NCBI RefSeq assembly: GCF_029784135.1
Contig: NC_073745.1
Span: 281,825,803-281,889,802 of the forward strand
Source: Toxorhynchites rutilus septentrionalis
Lineage: Eukaryota > Arthropoda > Insecta > Diptera > Culicidae
Direction: 5' to 3'
Length of the DNA: 64,000 nucleotides
This document shows positions 1-9,705 of the stretch, in pieces. The notes under the pieces are model-generated. The model made no database searches. It had not been told where the DNA came from and saw only the letters and a list, made by a program, of their open reading frames with translations. The first letter of the stretch is position 1; each line of letters starts with the position of its first letter. Made by a program: the position numbers and the translations under genes.

Positions 1-799
1 AATTTGTTGATTCGACGAAAAACACGATATTTTTTGCATCGAATTTCAAAAAGACCAAAAAATTGTTTTTGTGGTTTTTGAGAAAATAGTCTGTAATTTT
101 GCAAACATTGCAGCATTTTAGCAGTAAAAGTTTAGCCTGTTATATCCCCAAAACCCCTATGAACGTTTCATTTTTTTAGCCAAACGATCAAAATTTTAAG
201 TAAATTAGAGAAGAATTTCATCGCAAATTGTATCAGCTGTACAAAACGCCATGCGTACCTTCAGAATGAACAATTTGTAACTTTCGTTTTCTTGCATTTG
301 TGTTGAAAGTTGAAGGTTTCAAATGTAGATATTCTATCTTCAGATGTTGATTTTCCACGAAGTTACAGCATTCCAGAAATTATTTTAAAATTTCGACTTC
401 ACCCTCTGTACCTCTTATTTTTTCGTCGAATGTATTAAAAAGCCCATTATTTTTTAGGTGCGGGTGTCGATACAGCTTTCGAGGTCTAGCGAATATGGAA
501 GACGAACAACACAGAATTCGGTATTATTCTGTATTAATTCTGCAATTATGAAATTTCAGGTGAAATCGACTATCTTACTGGCCCTGCTTGGAAACCCGGT
601 AGGCTTTAGAAACTGTCTATCAATGGGTTCCAAGAGCATACATGACAGCTGTTTTAAAACTCGAGTTGTTGGCATCTAAGACAAAGCTGCCTGCCGAAAG
701 GCTGTGTCTGATAAATTTGAACAAATAATGTTCACAACTAAAAAAAATAAAGTTAGCGATCCAGAGCACTTCTTAGGCGAGTTGAAGGTAAGAGTTATC
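1..799. other. AT-rich sequence, no gene seen
   Basis: AT-rich sequence with short spurious reading frames only. From about 700 the + strand begins to resemble a decayed mariner transposase, but the match is weak until about 815. No terminal repeats or gene signals were found. Confidence 0.4.
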
Positions 800-814
800 C
801 GATATACTGGAGGT

Positions 815-1067
815 CGTATTACTTCTGGACAATGCCAAATCTGATGTCTCTTTGACAATTCGACCATTTTTTTGTGGTTTTTGCCGTATTCGCCAGATAT
901 TGCTTCCTCAGCTTATTACTTGTTCGGGATACTGTAATAAATGTGACTCACCAGATATCATGAAATACCTTTCCCAGTTTTTCGACGTATACCCAAAGAA
1001 ATTCTGGGAAGTTGAAATTTACAAATTCTGTGCAGAATGGCGAAATATTGTGGAACGAAACGGTGTA
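815..1067 (+). pseudogene. mariner transposase relic, C-terminal part
   Basis: Decayed 3' part of a D34D mariner transposase. Reading across frames, a DNAKSDVSL block (family form DNARPHVS) is followed by SPDIASSAYYLF (family form SPDLAPSDYHLF, with the catalytic Asp replaced by Ala in the A-Y-Y context). A C-terminal stretch ending IVERNGVY follows. Frameshifts and stops interrupt it and the N-terminal domains are not recognisable. Its 3' end abuts the left mariner-like terminal repeat at 1070, so the larger unit to the right probably inserted at a TA in or next to this relic. Confidence 0.65.
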
Positions 1068-1141
1068 TATGAGGTATGGCTATTAAATAACGCGACTGGT
1101 TACGAAAAAGGGTTATATTTTAAAAATTACGGTACAACGGA

Positions 1142-1979
1142 GCAATTCCAAATGAAATCGACAAATGACAAAACATGAGTATTTTTGATTCGAATGAAAG
1201 TTTGTATTCCGTATGGGTTGAAGGAAATATGAGTTTTCCACAGCAATTGGGATTTTTTTGACTCAAGCGTAACTTTTGAAAAGGGCGTATCAATTTTAGT
1301 AGGAGAAATCTTTGATCTCAAAAACTATGAGTCGTACCGAAATAGTGTCTTAGAAAGAGTTATAGAGTATTGATGTCTAAACATGAAAAAAATATACACT
1401 GAGAAAAAAAATTAGTACTCTTTTTTTTATTTACAAAAAAAAACTTTAAATTGCAATATCCAAAATACATATTTTTTAATTTTTTTAAAAATTTTTCATA
1501 TAAAATAGAAATCATGTAAAAAATTTAAAAAATGGGTCCAAGATGGTAAAACTATTCTTGACGAACTTTGTGGGACATCGAATTTTTATGAATTTTCGTA
1601 ACTTCGAGTTTTTGTATGTTAACAATCATTTTTAGCCACAAATTATGATTCCTGATGTGATTTTAAACAAAAAAGCTCATTATAAATCTCCTTCTAAATG
1701 TAGCCATTCTCGAGATATTTTGAAACATATTTCTAATTTATTGTCTTTTTTATAGTAAATATTCGCTTTTAAAATGTTTGTCGTGTCATGTTCATGAAAT
1801 TTTATGAATTTGCTTATAATTTCCAACAACTTTTCCAAATACATCATCATAGTAAAAATATATGTTTAGGAGTTACGTTGAAAATCATTTGAACATATGT
1901 GGGTTAACATAAAACGTAGCGAGATTAATTTTTTTTTAATCTTAATACAAACTTTTAACATGTTATACATGTTGCGCCA
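1142..1979 (+). repeat. left arm of ~0.85-kb long terminal inverted repeat
   Basis: This segment aligns along its length with the reverse complement of 8311-9169. Shared landmarks include AGTATTTTTGATTCGAATG, the run through GGGTCCAAGATG, TGTAGCCATTCTCGAGATAT and the inner edge near TTAATCTTAATACAA. Substitutions and small indels are scattered, so the arms have diverged. No coding potential is seen. It begins right after mariner-type DNA and its inner edge lies about 180 bp from the 3' end of the enclosed pseudogene. Confidence 0.85.
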
Positions 1980-2346
1980 ACAGAACACAACATTTATAAA
2001 AGGAAGAAATATAATTCTCTACAATTTGGTCAAATAATTCCTATATTTATCGGAGTTTAAGAGATACTAATAATAATACTAGAATTTTTAGCATTTATTT
2101 TTTATCAACATTTATTTTTATCAACTAACAATTTTGTTGTATATAATTTATTTTTTTCATTATTTTCTTATATTTCTATACACATTATGATAACTTGCTG
2201 CATTGTCGTTAGAGTACAACTTTGCTGCTACTTCATTCTCGGATACAGGTACAAAAGAATGATACTTTTGGGTACCTGGAATTTGTTTAGTGTTATCATA
2301 CATGCTACTCAACTCTTCCACACCCTGATCATATTCTTCTTGTAAC

Positions 2347-2636
2347 ATATAATTACGTTAACATTCACCGTTTAATCGAAAAAAAACATTTCTTTTACTC
2401 TTATTCGCTACAAGGTTGTACACATAATGCCCTAGCTAATCGAAGGTGAGATCTTAAATAACCTAAATCTGCTGATGAGACATTTCGGATTCGATGGTGG
2501 CGTCTATGGACTTTGATCGGGTGGCGTGGTTCATGGTTGTTGATGATGTTACGTTTCCTACTGTGAGCAGAATGCTGACTTATGCGTTCTGTGCTGGTAT
2601 TGATGTCACGTGGCTTGGTCCATCACGTAATTATAT
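2347..2636. mobile_element. small insertion with 12-bp inverted ends
   Basis: The ends are ATATAATTACGT (2347-2358) and its exact reverse complement ACGTAATTATAT (2625-2636). The insert separates the ...LTKLSFSYI part of the enclosing pseudogene from the LQEEYDQGVEELSSMY part, so it postdates that gene. It has no coding capacity and looks like a MITE. The target duplication is unclear because the ends are AT-rich. Confidence 0.5.
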
Positions 2637-2767
2637 ATGAAAATGACAATTTTGTAAGATAGCCTTCTTTTCGCTTGCTAGCCCCGTCAAATAACGTTTT
2701 TGCACTCGTAATCGGATGTTCATGCTGCCTAGCCAAACTAGCTATTGTTGCCATCCGTTTTAATGTA

Positions 2768-3990
2768 CAGGGTTTTCCAACTTTAAATTCCGAAAGTAAA
2801 TTGAAATAAAACACACTTAGAATTCGAATTTCGATGAAACTGTTATTTCAAATTAAAGTTTGGTTTATGCCATTATGTGTGAAATACAACATCATTCAAA
2901 TGTCCACCTAGGGCTTCCTCGCACACCTTGATCCGGAACAGGTAATTTTCGATGACTTCGGCACATATGGGGCGGTATCTCGGTCATAACTTCACGAATG
3001 TTGACTTTCAAATGTTCAAGAGTTTGCTGAGAGTTGGCATAGACACGGTCTTTCGCATAACCCCACAAAAAAAAGTCTAGCGGGTTCAAATCGCATGATC
3101 TGGACGGCCAATTGGCATCACCAAAACGCGAAATTATGCGTCCCTCAAATTTCGTTCGCAATATGGCCATGTTTGGTCGTGTTGTGTGGCACATGGCGCC
3201 GTCCTGCTGAAACCTCATGTCATCCGTATCCATATCTTCAATTTGTGGCAAAAAAAAAACGGTTAACATGCGGTCATAGCGCTCACCATTCACAGTTACC
3301 ATCTCGCCGTCCTCATTTTCAAAGAAATACGGCCCGATGACTCCACCAGACTATAATGCGCACCAAACAGTGACTTTTGGCGGATGCAATGGCCTCTCAA
3401 CAATCACGTGTGGATTTTCTGAGCCCCATATACGGAAATTTTGGGTGTTCACACAGCCACCGAGCTCGAAATGTGCCTCATCGCTGAAGAAAATTTGATG
3501 CGAAAATTCAGCATTTTGCTGCTGTTGTTCGTTCACCCAATCGACGTATGCCCGACGCATTCCATGGTCACCACGCTCTAATTTTTGTACCAGTTGGACT
3601 TTATATGGATGTAGGTGCAAGTCCAAATGCAAAATTCGCCACAATGATGTGTTTGACAAGCCCAATTGCTGAGCACGCCGTGGAATCGAAACATTCGGGT
3701 CATCCTCCACACTGGCAGCAACAGCAGCAATATTTTCGGCCGAACGCACATTACGATGATGCACAGGTTTCACAATATCCGCTACGGATCCAGTTTGTTC
3801 GAATTTACGCACTACATTAGCGATTGTGTGCTCTGTAGGCCGTCCATGACGACCAAAATCCGTCCGTAATGCTCGAAAAACATTTGCCGGTTTTTCATCA
3901 TTTTTATAGTATAATTTAACAAAATTAACACGTTGTGCGATGCTAAAACGATCCATATTGTAAAATGGCAGACATTCAACTAACGATATG
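2768..3990 (-). mobile_element. DD41D Tc1/mariner element, copy 1, 5'-truncated
   Basis: The transposase reads from M at 3956 (MDRFSIAQRVNFVKLYY) leftwards. It has a paired helix-turn-helix N-terminal half, then FFSDEAHFELGG, QQDGAMCHTTR and CDLNPLDFFLW. There are 41 residues between the second and third catalytic Asp, which gives the DD41D (rosa-type) signature. Lesions are a TGG-to-TAG nonsense codon at 3351-3353 (after VTVWCAL) and a two-base loss near 2970 in the C-terminal region compared with the copy at 32314-33470. The 3' terminal repeat (ACAGGGTTTTCC at 2767) is present next to TA. The 5' end lacks about 75 bp including its terminal repeat and runs directly into the host pseudogene. 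Confidence 0.8.
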
Positions 3991-4367
3991 TATGAACCTA
4001 CTTCATCTTGAAGCATAAATGAATAATTTTCGGAAAAATCGCAAATCACAACAACCTCATTTTCTTGCAAATTAGCTTTTATATTGTTAAGAAATATGGA
4101 CTGTTGTGTTTTAATGTAATCATGAGTAAGTAATTTTTCTATTTTTTCGCAAAAATACGATACAAATTCTTCCACCTGTTTTACAAGAGTTTCTATGTCG
4201 CATCGATCAGCAGAAATACATTGTGCATAAGTGATTTCAATTAAATTGCGTTCCTGAAGCTCATCTAGAAACCAGTTTCCAAACTCGTCCATTGTTGGGC
4301 ATTTTTCACATTCACGAAGGTAACAGTATTTTGATCTATTTGATATGTTACATAGTATTTTTTCCAT
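3351..4367 (-). CDS. chimeric open frame: unclassified transposon protein fused to mariner N-terminal half
   Basis: A single uninterrupted 338-codon frame. Residues 1 to about 125 come from the unclassified gene (CYLRECEKCP, then CDFSENYSFMLQDE). Residues from about 126 come from the DD41D mariner, whose own Met is residue 138. The mariner part covers the two DNA-binding helix-turn-helix motifs and the first catalytic Asp (FFSDEAHFE), and stops at the nonsense codon before the second Asp. The frame joins exactly because the mariner lost its 5' terminal repeat. A DNA-binding fusion protein is possible, but no promoter or purifying selection can be seen. It may be chance read-through between two dead elements. 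Confidence 0.45.
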   Translation of the reverse strand: MEKILCNISNRSKYCYLRECEKCPTMDEFGNWFLDELQERNLIEITYAQCISADRCDIETLVKQVEEFVSYFCEKIEKLLTHDYIKTQQSIFLNNIKANLQENEVVVICDFSENYSFMLQDEVGSYISLVECLPFYNMDRFSIAQRVNFVKLYYKNDEKPANVFRALRTDFGRHGRPTEHTIANVVRKFEQTGSVADIVKPVHHRNVRSAENIAAVAASVEDDPNVSIPRRAQQLGLSNTSLWRILHLDLHLHPYKVQLVQKLERGDHGMRRAYVDWVNEQQQQNAEFSHQIFFSDEAHFELGGCVNTQNFRIWGSENPHVIVERPLHPPKVTVWCAL

Positions 4368-5082
4368 ATATTATTTGCATTAAATAATAAAGGAATATTT
4401 TTTGAGACTATGAAGCATAAGATATACATTTTCATTGAATGTACAAACACAAACGTTATGATTTCCTGAACTACTAAGCAATTTGCAATGCTTCGGACGC
4501 ATTGATGCAAAAGAGCTAAATCCAATTTTGCAATTTGGATTAAGTTCCTGAAATCTGTTGAAAGTTTCCCGTAATGATGTTATTAATAACCTTTTTTGGA
4601 TGTGTTGACGCTTCCCATCTTTGGCTACAGAAACATAGTCTCTTTCTCCAGGTAATGATCGACTGATATCGTCGTCATTATAAAATTCCGAAACATGATT
4701 TTTAACATATTCACTTAAATTTGGTCCATATTTGCTATGTGGTGTCGACCAGGGCTAGTTATTTTCGAAGCTAATAAATGTGATTGAATTTTATTCATAC
4801 AACTCTCACTTCCACTACAGTCATTTTCGGTGGATTAATTTCAGTGTATCGGGGTGAAGTGGAAACGAAATATTCTCTACGCATACAGTAACATTGATTC
4901 TTTTGTTTCGTTCCTTTCCTCTTTCGTTCTCTTACAAGTATAAAAGCAGAAGCTTTCACTGACGATTAAAACTGCTTGAACGGGTTATATTTATTTTCAT
5001 TTGAGAGAATGCTTGCTGCTTTCAAACGTAAGTTTTAATTTACCAAAATGGATCGTCGCGGACCGTGTTCAAAATTCTTCAA

Positions 5083-6216
5083 TCACTTGTAAATAACATG
5101 TTTCTCTGTTATTTGGAATACATGTTTGTTACAGAAAATGTAATAAAATGAAAGACGGCACAGATTGGACTATTCCTTTCTCGAGTTTTTCACCCTCTCT
5201 AAGAGTGAAAAGAATAGTCCGATTTGAACTGTCTTCATTTTATTATACAGGGTGGGCCATTTAAAGTGGAAGCATCTGGCAACCCCATAACTTTTGACAG
5301 AGATGTCAGATTAACAAATGTCATACCGCGTTGGAAGCGTCATTTCAGTACAATTTTAACCATGGAACAATACACACCTAAACAACGCGCTGAAATTGTT
5401 CAGCTGTACATTCAAAATAACTTCTCAATTGTGTTAACTAAACGTGCGTGGAAAAATAAAAATAAAGTTAAAACATCGCCTGAAGACAACACTATACGTC
5501 GATTATATGCCAAATTTATATCGTCTGGTAGTGTTGGTGATGCCAGTCATCTGTCCAGACAACGACTAAGACGTTTCGACGAGAATATTGATGCCGTTCG
5601 AGCCAGTGTTGCAGAGACTCCATCGACATCAGGTCGCCATCGTTCGCAAGAGTTAGGCATCGCTCGAACCACTCTCCGACGCATAATTCGTGTTGATTCC
5701 AACAGGACGGCGCTACATGCCATACAGCGGCTGCCACGACCAAATTATTGCGCGAAATGTTCCCCGGAAGAGTAATATCGAAAAACGGCGATTATGACTG
5801 GCCACCGAGATCACCTGATTTGACGCCTCCTGACTTTTTTTAATGGGGGTATTTAAAATCCAAGGTATACACTGGTAAACCAAGGACCCTGGCTGCGCTG
5901 AAAGACAATATCCGACAAGAAATTGCTGCCATATCGGCCGAAACATTGGGCAAAGTGATGGAAAATGCCGAAAAAAGGGCACATTTTGCGGTCAAGGGCA
6001 GAGGCGGTCATTTACGAGATATCATAATCAAAAAGTAGTTAGAACAAATCTCCTTGGACCAAAATAAATGAATTTCAAAAAAAATATTAAAATTCCACTT
6101 CTTTACTTTGCTATTGCAAAAACAAATCCTTCCACTTTAAATGGCCCACCCTGTATTTCCTGTATCAAACATGTATTCCATGTTACGAAGAAGCATGTTA
6201 TTTGCAAGTATGCTGG
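5083..6216. repeat. Helitron-like inverted arms around the second mariner, with hairpin
   Basis: 5083-5140 (AATCACTTGTAAATAACATG, then GGAATACATGTTTG) matches the reverse complement of 6162-6216 and also the interior of the Helitron at 13189-13562. Next to it, 5142-5245 forms a strong hairpin: TAATAAAATGAAAGAC on the left is answered by GTCTTCATTTTATTA on the right, around a loop with CTCGAG. The mariner at 5248 sits at the foot of this hairpin. It is best read as rearranged Helitron-derived sequence. Confidence 0.45.
5248..6153 (+). mobile_element. second DD41D mariner subfamily, internally deleted
   Basis: 906 bp with ends CAGGGTGGGCCATTTAAAGT and the matching reverse complement, and TA duplicated at 5246-5247 and 6154-6155. 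The transposase frame starts at 5362 with MEQYTPKQRAEIVQLYI and keeps the N-terminal DNA-binding domain. It then jumps at about 5705 from RRIIRVDS into QQDGATCHTAA. The first catalytic Asp region is therefore deleted. From that Asp, 41 residues lead to PPDFF, confirming DD41D spacing. A TTA-to-TAA change stops the frame right after PPDFF, and the C-terminal tail HLRDIIIKK is still readable. Its terminal repeats differ from the elements at 2768 and 32314, so it is a separate subfamily. Confidence 0.82.
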
Positions 6217-6253
6217 TTAATTTTTTATGCGTTTTTTGCGTTATATTTATGCT

Positions 6254-6347
6254 ATTCGCTCAAAATTACGCGATTTTTTATGTGATTTGCTTGAAATTAC
6301 GCGATTTTTTTACACGATTTGCTCGAAATTACGCGATTTTCGACTAG
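6254..6347 (+). repeat. three tandem ~32-bp repeats
   Basis: Three copies of a unit with core GAAATTACGCGATTTTTT start at about 6254, 6285 and 6317. Open frames across it are repeats of the unit, not genes. Confidence 0.75.
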
Positions 6348-6359
6348 GTCTGCGCTTTC

Positions 6360-6925
6360 AGCGTGCCCACGCAGAATTGCGAGCGCACGCACAAACGCAT
6401 ACACAACGCCGGAAGCACGCGCGCGCACATACCATTGGGTGCACAAACACGCACACACACGCGCAAACATGCACAAACATGTGCACAAAAACGCGAGCGC
6501 ACACAAACATACAAATGGACGCACAGGTGCGCACAAACGCGCACACACAAGCACATACACACGCACAAACGTGCACACGCACAGACGCACGCACGGAAAG
6601 AATCGAGCACGCACGTGCACACACGCACACAAATACGCACAAATACGTGCACACGTACGCACACACACCCACACATTCCCATGCACAAAAAAACGCGCAC
6701 ACCTGCACACAAGCAAGAAAAAAACACGCGCAAACGCACGTACACACGCGCACACAAATGCGCGCAAACACGCCTACACATGCCCGCGCATAAAAAAAGC
6801 GCACACCTGCATGCAAGCAAAAAAAAACACGCCCACACGCACACAAACACCCAAAAAACGCGCGAACATACATAAACACCCACACAAATACACGTACACG
6901 AACAAGCACAAACACATACTCGGCT
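6360..6925. repeat. ~565-bp AC/GC-rich simple-sequence tract
   Basis: A long, irregular run of CACA, CGCACA, ACGCG and CACAAACG units, almost free of T on the + strand. All six frames are open over long stretches, giving apparent 150-220 aa proteins made only of His/Thr/Ala/Arg or Cys/Val/Ala. Those are compositional artefacts. The alternating purine-pyrimidine blocks could adopt Z-DNA (inference). Confidence 0.9.
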
Positions 6926-8096
6926 ATCCGGACTCGAAGCTGACCGGTATCCAGTATCCGACCAAACCACTATCCGTTTCATCACACTGACAACTAGCGC
7001 CGGTAAATAATTACTCCTGCAGGCATACTACACAACCCTCACTGCACCGTTTTCATTAGTTTCAGTGAATAAGTTTCGAATGCAACAAGGAAACATTCAT
7101 TTCTATACAAACTGCCAGAATACATGGATGCGTCAAATTAATTTCCAAGTGACGATTTCTAACGTCGCTTTTGTTTGCAGAATGAAAAGAATCAACGTGA
7201 AATGAAAGGAATATGTACGAAAGAGACGAGATATTTTTCTTATTGTGCGTGAAAAGAGAGTAGATATATTTTTAGCCTGCATGGTTCTGGTTCTGTTCTG
7301 AGAAGCGATAGACACATTATTGAGTGACGATGTGCTAATTGAAGTGAAATTGACAGGCCCTGGTGTCGACAATACACCTCTTTCATTTGCCAGTTTTTTG
7401 GCTTCAATTGCCATATATTTATTAACGCCAAATTCTTCTTCCATTTTTTGCGCGGACCAAGACTTAGGCAAAACTGTTAAAATTCAAACTTTTTCTGATC
7501 TTGTTGTCACTGTGTAGTCAAATTTCTCTTTAAGCTGATTGATAATCTCATCAAATTCTTTTGCCTTTTATTTCAAGTTCGACTCTTCGTCTTCTTCATG
7601 TGGAAAGGAAAATAGATTTCTTTTAAAACCTTTAGAAATTTCTTTGAATTTTTGTTCGGGGTAACTAGCCTGTCCAAGTCTTTTCGTCATTATTGGTGAA
7701 ACGTTAATACCGGCGATTCCCTTGTTGAATAGCTCAATGTTGTACGCTCGGAATACTCTGGTATATTTCTGTTTTGGGAATCTTGCGAAGATGCTGAAAC
7801 GACTGAAACTATTGATAGTACTTCTTCTAAAGTATCTCCTACTGCTGTAGTTATCTGCTCCTCAGTATTACACTGCTTTGGTTTGGAAGAGTATACAGAT
7901 AAACAGCATGATCCGCAAATTTTTATGAACATTTATGAAGATGAACATTTCTTACCGTTTTTCGTAAACGGTCTACAACAGGAAAAAACAAATTTTGTAG
8001 TCCATTGTGGTATACTGTTATTCACTCTTTATGGAAGATTGTTCGACAGATAAACGATGTTTGAATATGAGTAACTTTATATACATTATAGATTAT

Positions 8097-8201
8097 AGGT
8101 ACCTTAAAGGTACCTGACTTTATATACCTCTACAGAGGTAGCTTAAAGATAACTGACTTCATATATCTATACAGAGGTAGCTTAGAGATACCTGACTTCA
8201 G
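8097..8201 (+). repeat. 39-bp tandem repeat, 2.7 copies
   Basis: Copies start at 8097, 8136 and 8175. The unit runs AGGTAGCTTAAAGATA, then ACTGACTTCATATA and ends CTATACAG. It lies just inside the right long inverted repeat and upstream of the broken transposon gene, so it could be subterminal sequence of that element. Confidence 0.8.
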
Positions 8202-8310
8202 GTATAATCTAGGCACAACATAAACAAGTTAAATATATTTGTAACGTCCGGTTGAATCAACAAGGTGTATTTGTTGTTGGGATTTCAATTCTACTGTTCG
8301 TGTTTTGATT

Positions 8311-9169
8311 GTGCAACACGAATAATATGTTAAAAGGTTGTATTAAGATAAAAGAAGATTTTTTAATATCGCTACGTTTTGTGTTAACCCACATGTCTTC
8401 AAATGTTTTTCAACGTAACTCCTAAACATATATTTTTACCATAATGATGTATTTGGAATAGTTGTTGGAAATTATATGCAAATTCATAGAATTTCATGAA
8501 CATGACGGTACAACACGACAAATATATTAAAAGGGAATATTTACTATGAAAAAGACAATAAATTAAAAATATTTTTATTAAATATCTCGAGAATGGCTAC
8601 ATTTAGAAGGAGGTTTATAATGAGCTTTTTTTGTTTTAAATCACATCAGAAATCATAATTTGTGGCTGAAAATGATTGTTAACATACAAAAATTCGAAGT
8701 TTCGGAAATTCATCAAAATTCGATGTTCCACAAAGTTCGTCAAAAATAGTTTTATCATCTTGGACCCATTTTTTAAATTTTCTACATGACTTCTATTTTA
8801 TATGAATAAAAAAAATTAAAAATATGTATTTTGGATATTGCAAATTAAAGTTTGTTTTTGTAAATAAAAAAAAAGAGTACTATTTTTTTCTCAATGTATA
8901 TTTTTCATGTTTAGACATCAATACGCTATAACTCTTTCTAAGACACTATTCCGGTACGACTAATAGTTTTATATATATATAAATTATCAAAGATTTCTCC
9001 TACTAAAATCGATACGCCCTTTTCAAAAGTTAAGCTTGAGTCGAAAAATTCCCAATTGCTGTGGAAAACTCATATTTCCTCCAACCCAAACGGAATACAA
9101 ACTTTCATTCGAATCAAAAATACATGTTTTTAAAATCTGCATTTTTTGGACGATTTCATTTGGAATTGC
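8311..9169 (-). repeat. right arm of the long terminal inverted repeat
   Basis: Reverse complement of the left arm at 1142-1979. The inner edge lies near GTGCAACACGAATAATATG and the outer edge ends in GGAATTGC. Both arms carry the ATATCTCGAGAATGGCTACA block and TTCTAAGACACTATT/AATAGTGTCTTAGAA. It begins about 380 bp upstream (in minus-strand sense) of the readable start of the enclosed pseudogene. Confidence 0.85.
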
Positions 9170-9187
9170 ACAACGATATGCTCCCCT

Positions 9188-9671
9188 TCAATATACTCCC
9201 CTTGGCTCCTCACACACCTTCCCATACGTTTTTTTCCATTGTTCGAAGCAGTGCTGAAACTCTTTTTTTGTGATGGCGTTCAAAAGCCGCGTCGCTTTTC
9301 CCTTCGCCTCTTCTACGGACTGAAATCGGTAACTTTCAACACGGATTCGATCTTGGGGAATAGAAAAAAGTCGCATGGGGCTAGATCTGACGAGTACGGG
9401 CCATGTTCGAGCACTGGAATACCCTTATCGGCTAAAAATTGCTTCACCGACAGCGCGTTATGGGCAGGTGCGATGTTGTTCGTGTTTTTCGTCACAAATG
9501 ATTTCCGACGCGCACTACAAACCACGTTCCATTCAAACCACTGCTGCTCGCAAACTACTATAGTGACAAAAACGTGTTTTCGTACGTGTATAGCAGATAC
9601 TTCAAGCTACCGAACGCACTATTCGTTTTTTTCCCCCACCCCTCTTGGGCGCGCTTCAGGCACGCACACTT
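9188..9671 (-). pseudogene. mariner transposase relic with 5' terminus
   Basis: Minus-strand remains of an irritans-like mariner. From right to left: the terminal repeat (9672-9693), 5' untranslated DNA, then a jump straight into the catalytic domain with NIAPAHNALSVKQFLADKG, HGPYSSDLAPCDFFLFPK and FQHCFEQWKK. The helix-turn-helix domains are missing and the frame shifts at about 9320. The catalytic third Asp (CDFF) is kept. It runs without its own 3' terminal repeat into the long inverted repeat at 9169. Confidence 0.75.
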
Positions 9672-9705
9672 GTTATTTAATAGCCATACCTCGTATATGC
9701 ATCGA

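Larger units (their letters stand above)
4750..7361. mobile_element. hAT-like element with exact 8-bp target duplication
   Basis: GTGTCGAC occurs at 4742-4749 and again at 7363-7370. The inserted DNA begins CAGGGCTAGTT and ends in CAGGCCCTG (reverse complement CAGGGCCTG). Eight-bp duplications with CAGGG-type ends are the hAT hallmark. Removing the insert brings ERGVLSTP of the surrounding pseudogene together with the YGPNLSEYV continuation, which supports the boundaries. No hAT transposase is recognisable inside. The interior holds a second DD41D mariner, Helitron-like arms, short tandem repeats and an AC-rich tract, so it is non-autonomous as seen. Confidence 0.75.
2160..7932 (-). pseudogene. 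broken gene of an unclassified transposon-encoded protein family
   Basis: Three collinear minus-strand pieces belong to one gene. Piece 1 (7932 down to 7362) has an acidic and Ser-rich N-terminal part, then INQLKEKFD and ILTVLPKSWSAQKMEEEFG through ERGVLSTP. Piece 2 (4749 to about 3991) continues with YVKNHVSEFYNDDD, VQKR-type IQKRLL, GFSSFASMRPKHC, VCVCTF, a Cys pattern CYLRECEKCP and the motif CDFSENYSFMLQDE. Piece 3 (2765 to 2160) has TLKRMATIASLARQ and the C-terminal IPGTQKYHSFVPV. I recognise this order from uncharacterised invertebrate proteins that occur in many copies; I cannot name the family. The D-F-x-E-N-Y block may be part of an RNase H-like catalytic core (inference). Damage: in-frame stops near 7565 and 7488, a hAT-like insertion (4750-7361), a mariner insertion with loss of the stretch between pieces 2 and 3, and a small insertion at 2347-2636. 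It lies wholly between the long inverted repeats, as a transposase gene would. Confidence 0.7.
1070..9693. mobile_element. 8.6-kb composite bounded by inverted mariner-like termini
   Basis: The left end reads GAGGTATGGCTATTAAATAA (from 1071) and the right end is its reverse complement (9673-9692). The two termini match at 21 of 22 positions over 1070-1091 and 9672-9693, and TA lies outside each. Inward of each terminus comes mariner-type DNA: an internally deleted stretch on the left, and a transposase fragment on the minus strand on the right. Both arms then share the string GCAATTCCAAATGAAATCG and enter the long inverted repeats. It may be one composite transposition unit, or two mariner copies that landed in opposite orientation; the sequence does not decide between these. 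Confidence 0.55.

Noticed and set aside
6227..6990. Long open frames of 150-220 residues on both strands
   Set aside because: All come from the AC/GC-rich tract, are open in every frame and consist of two to five residue types only.
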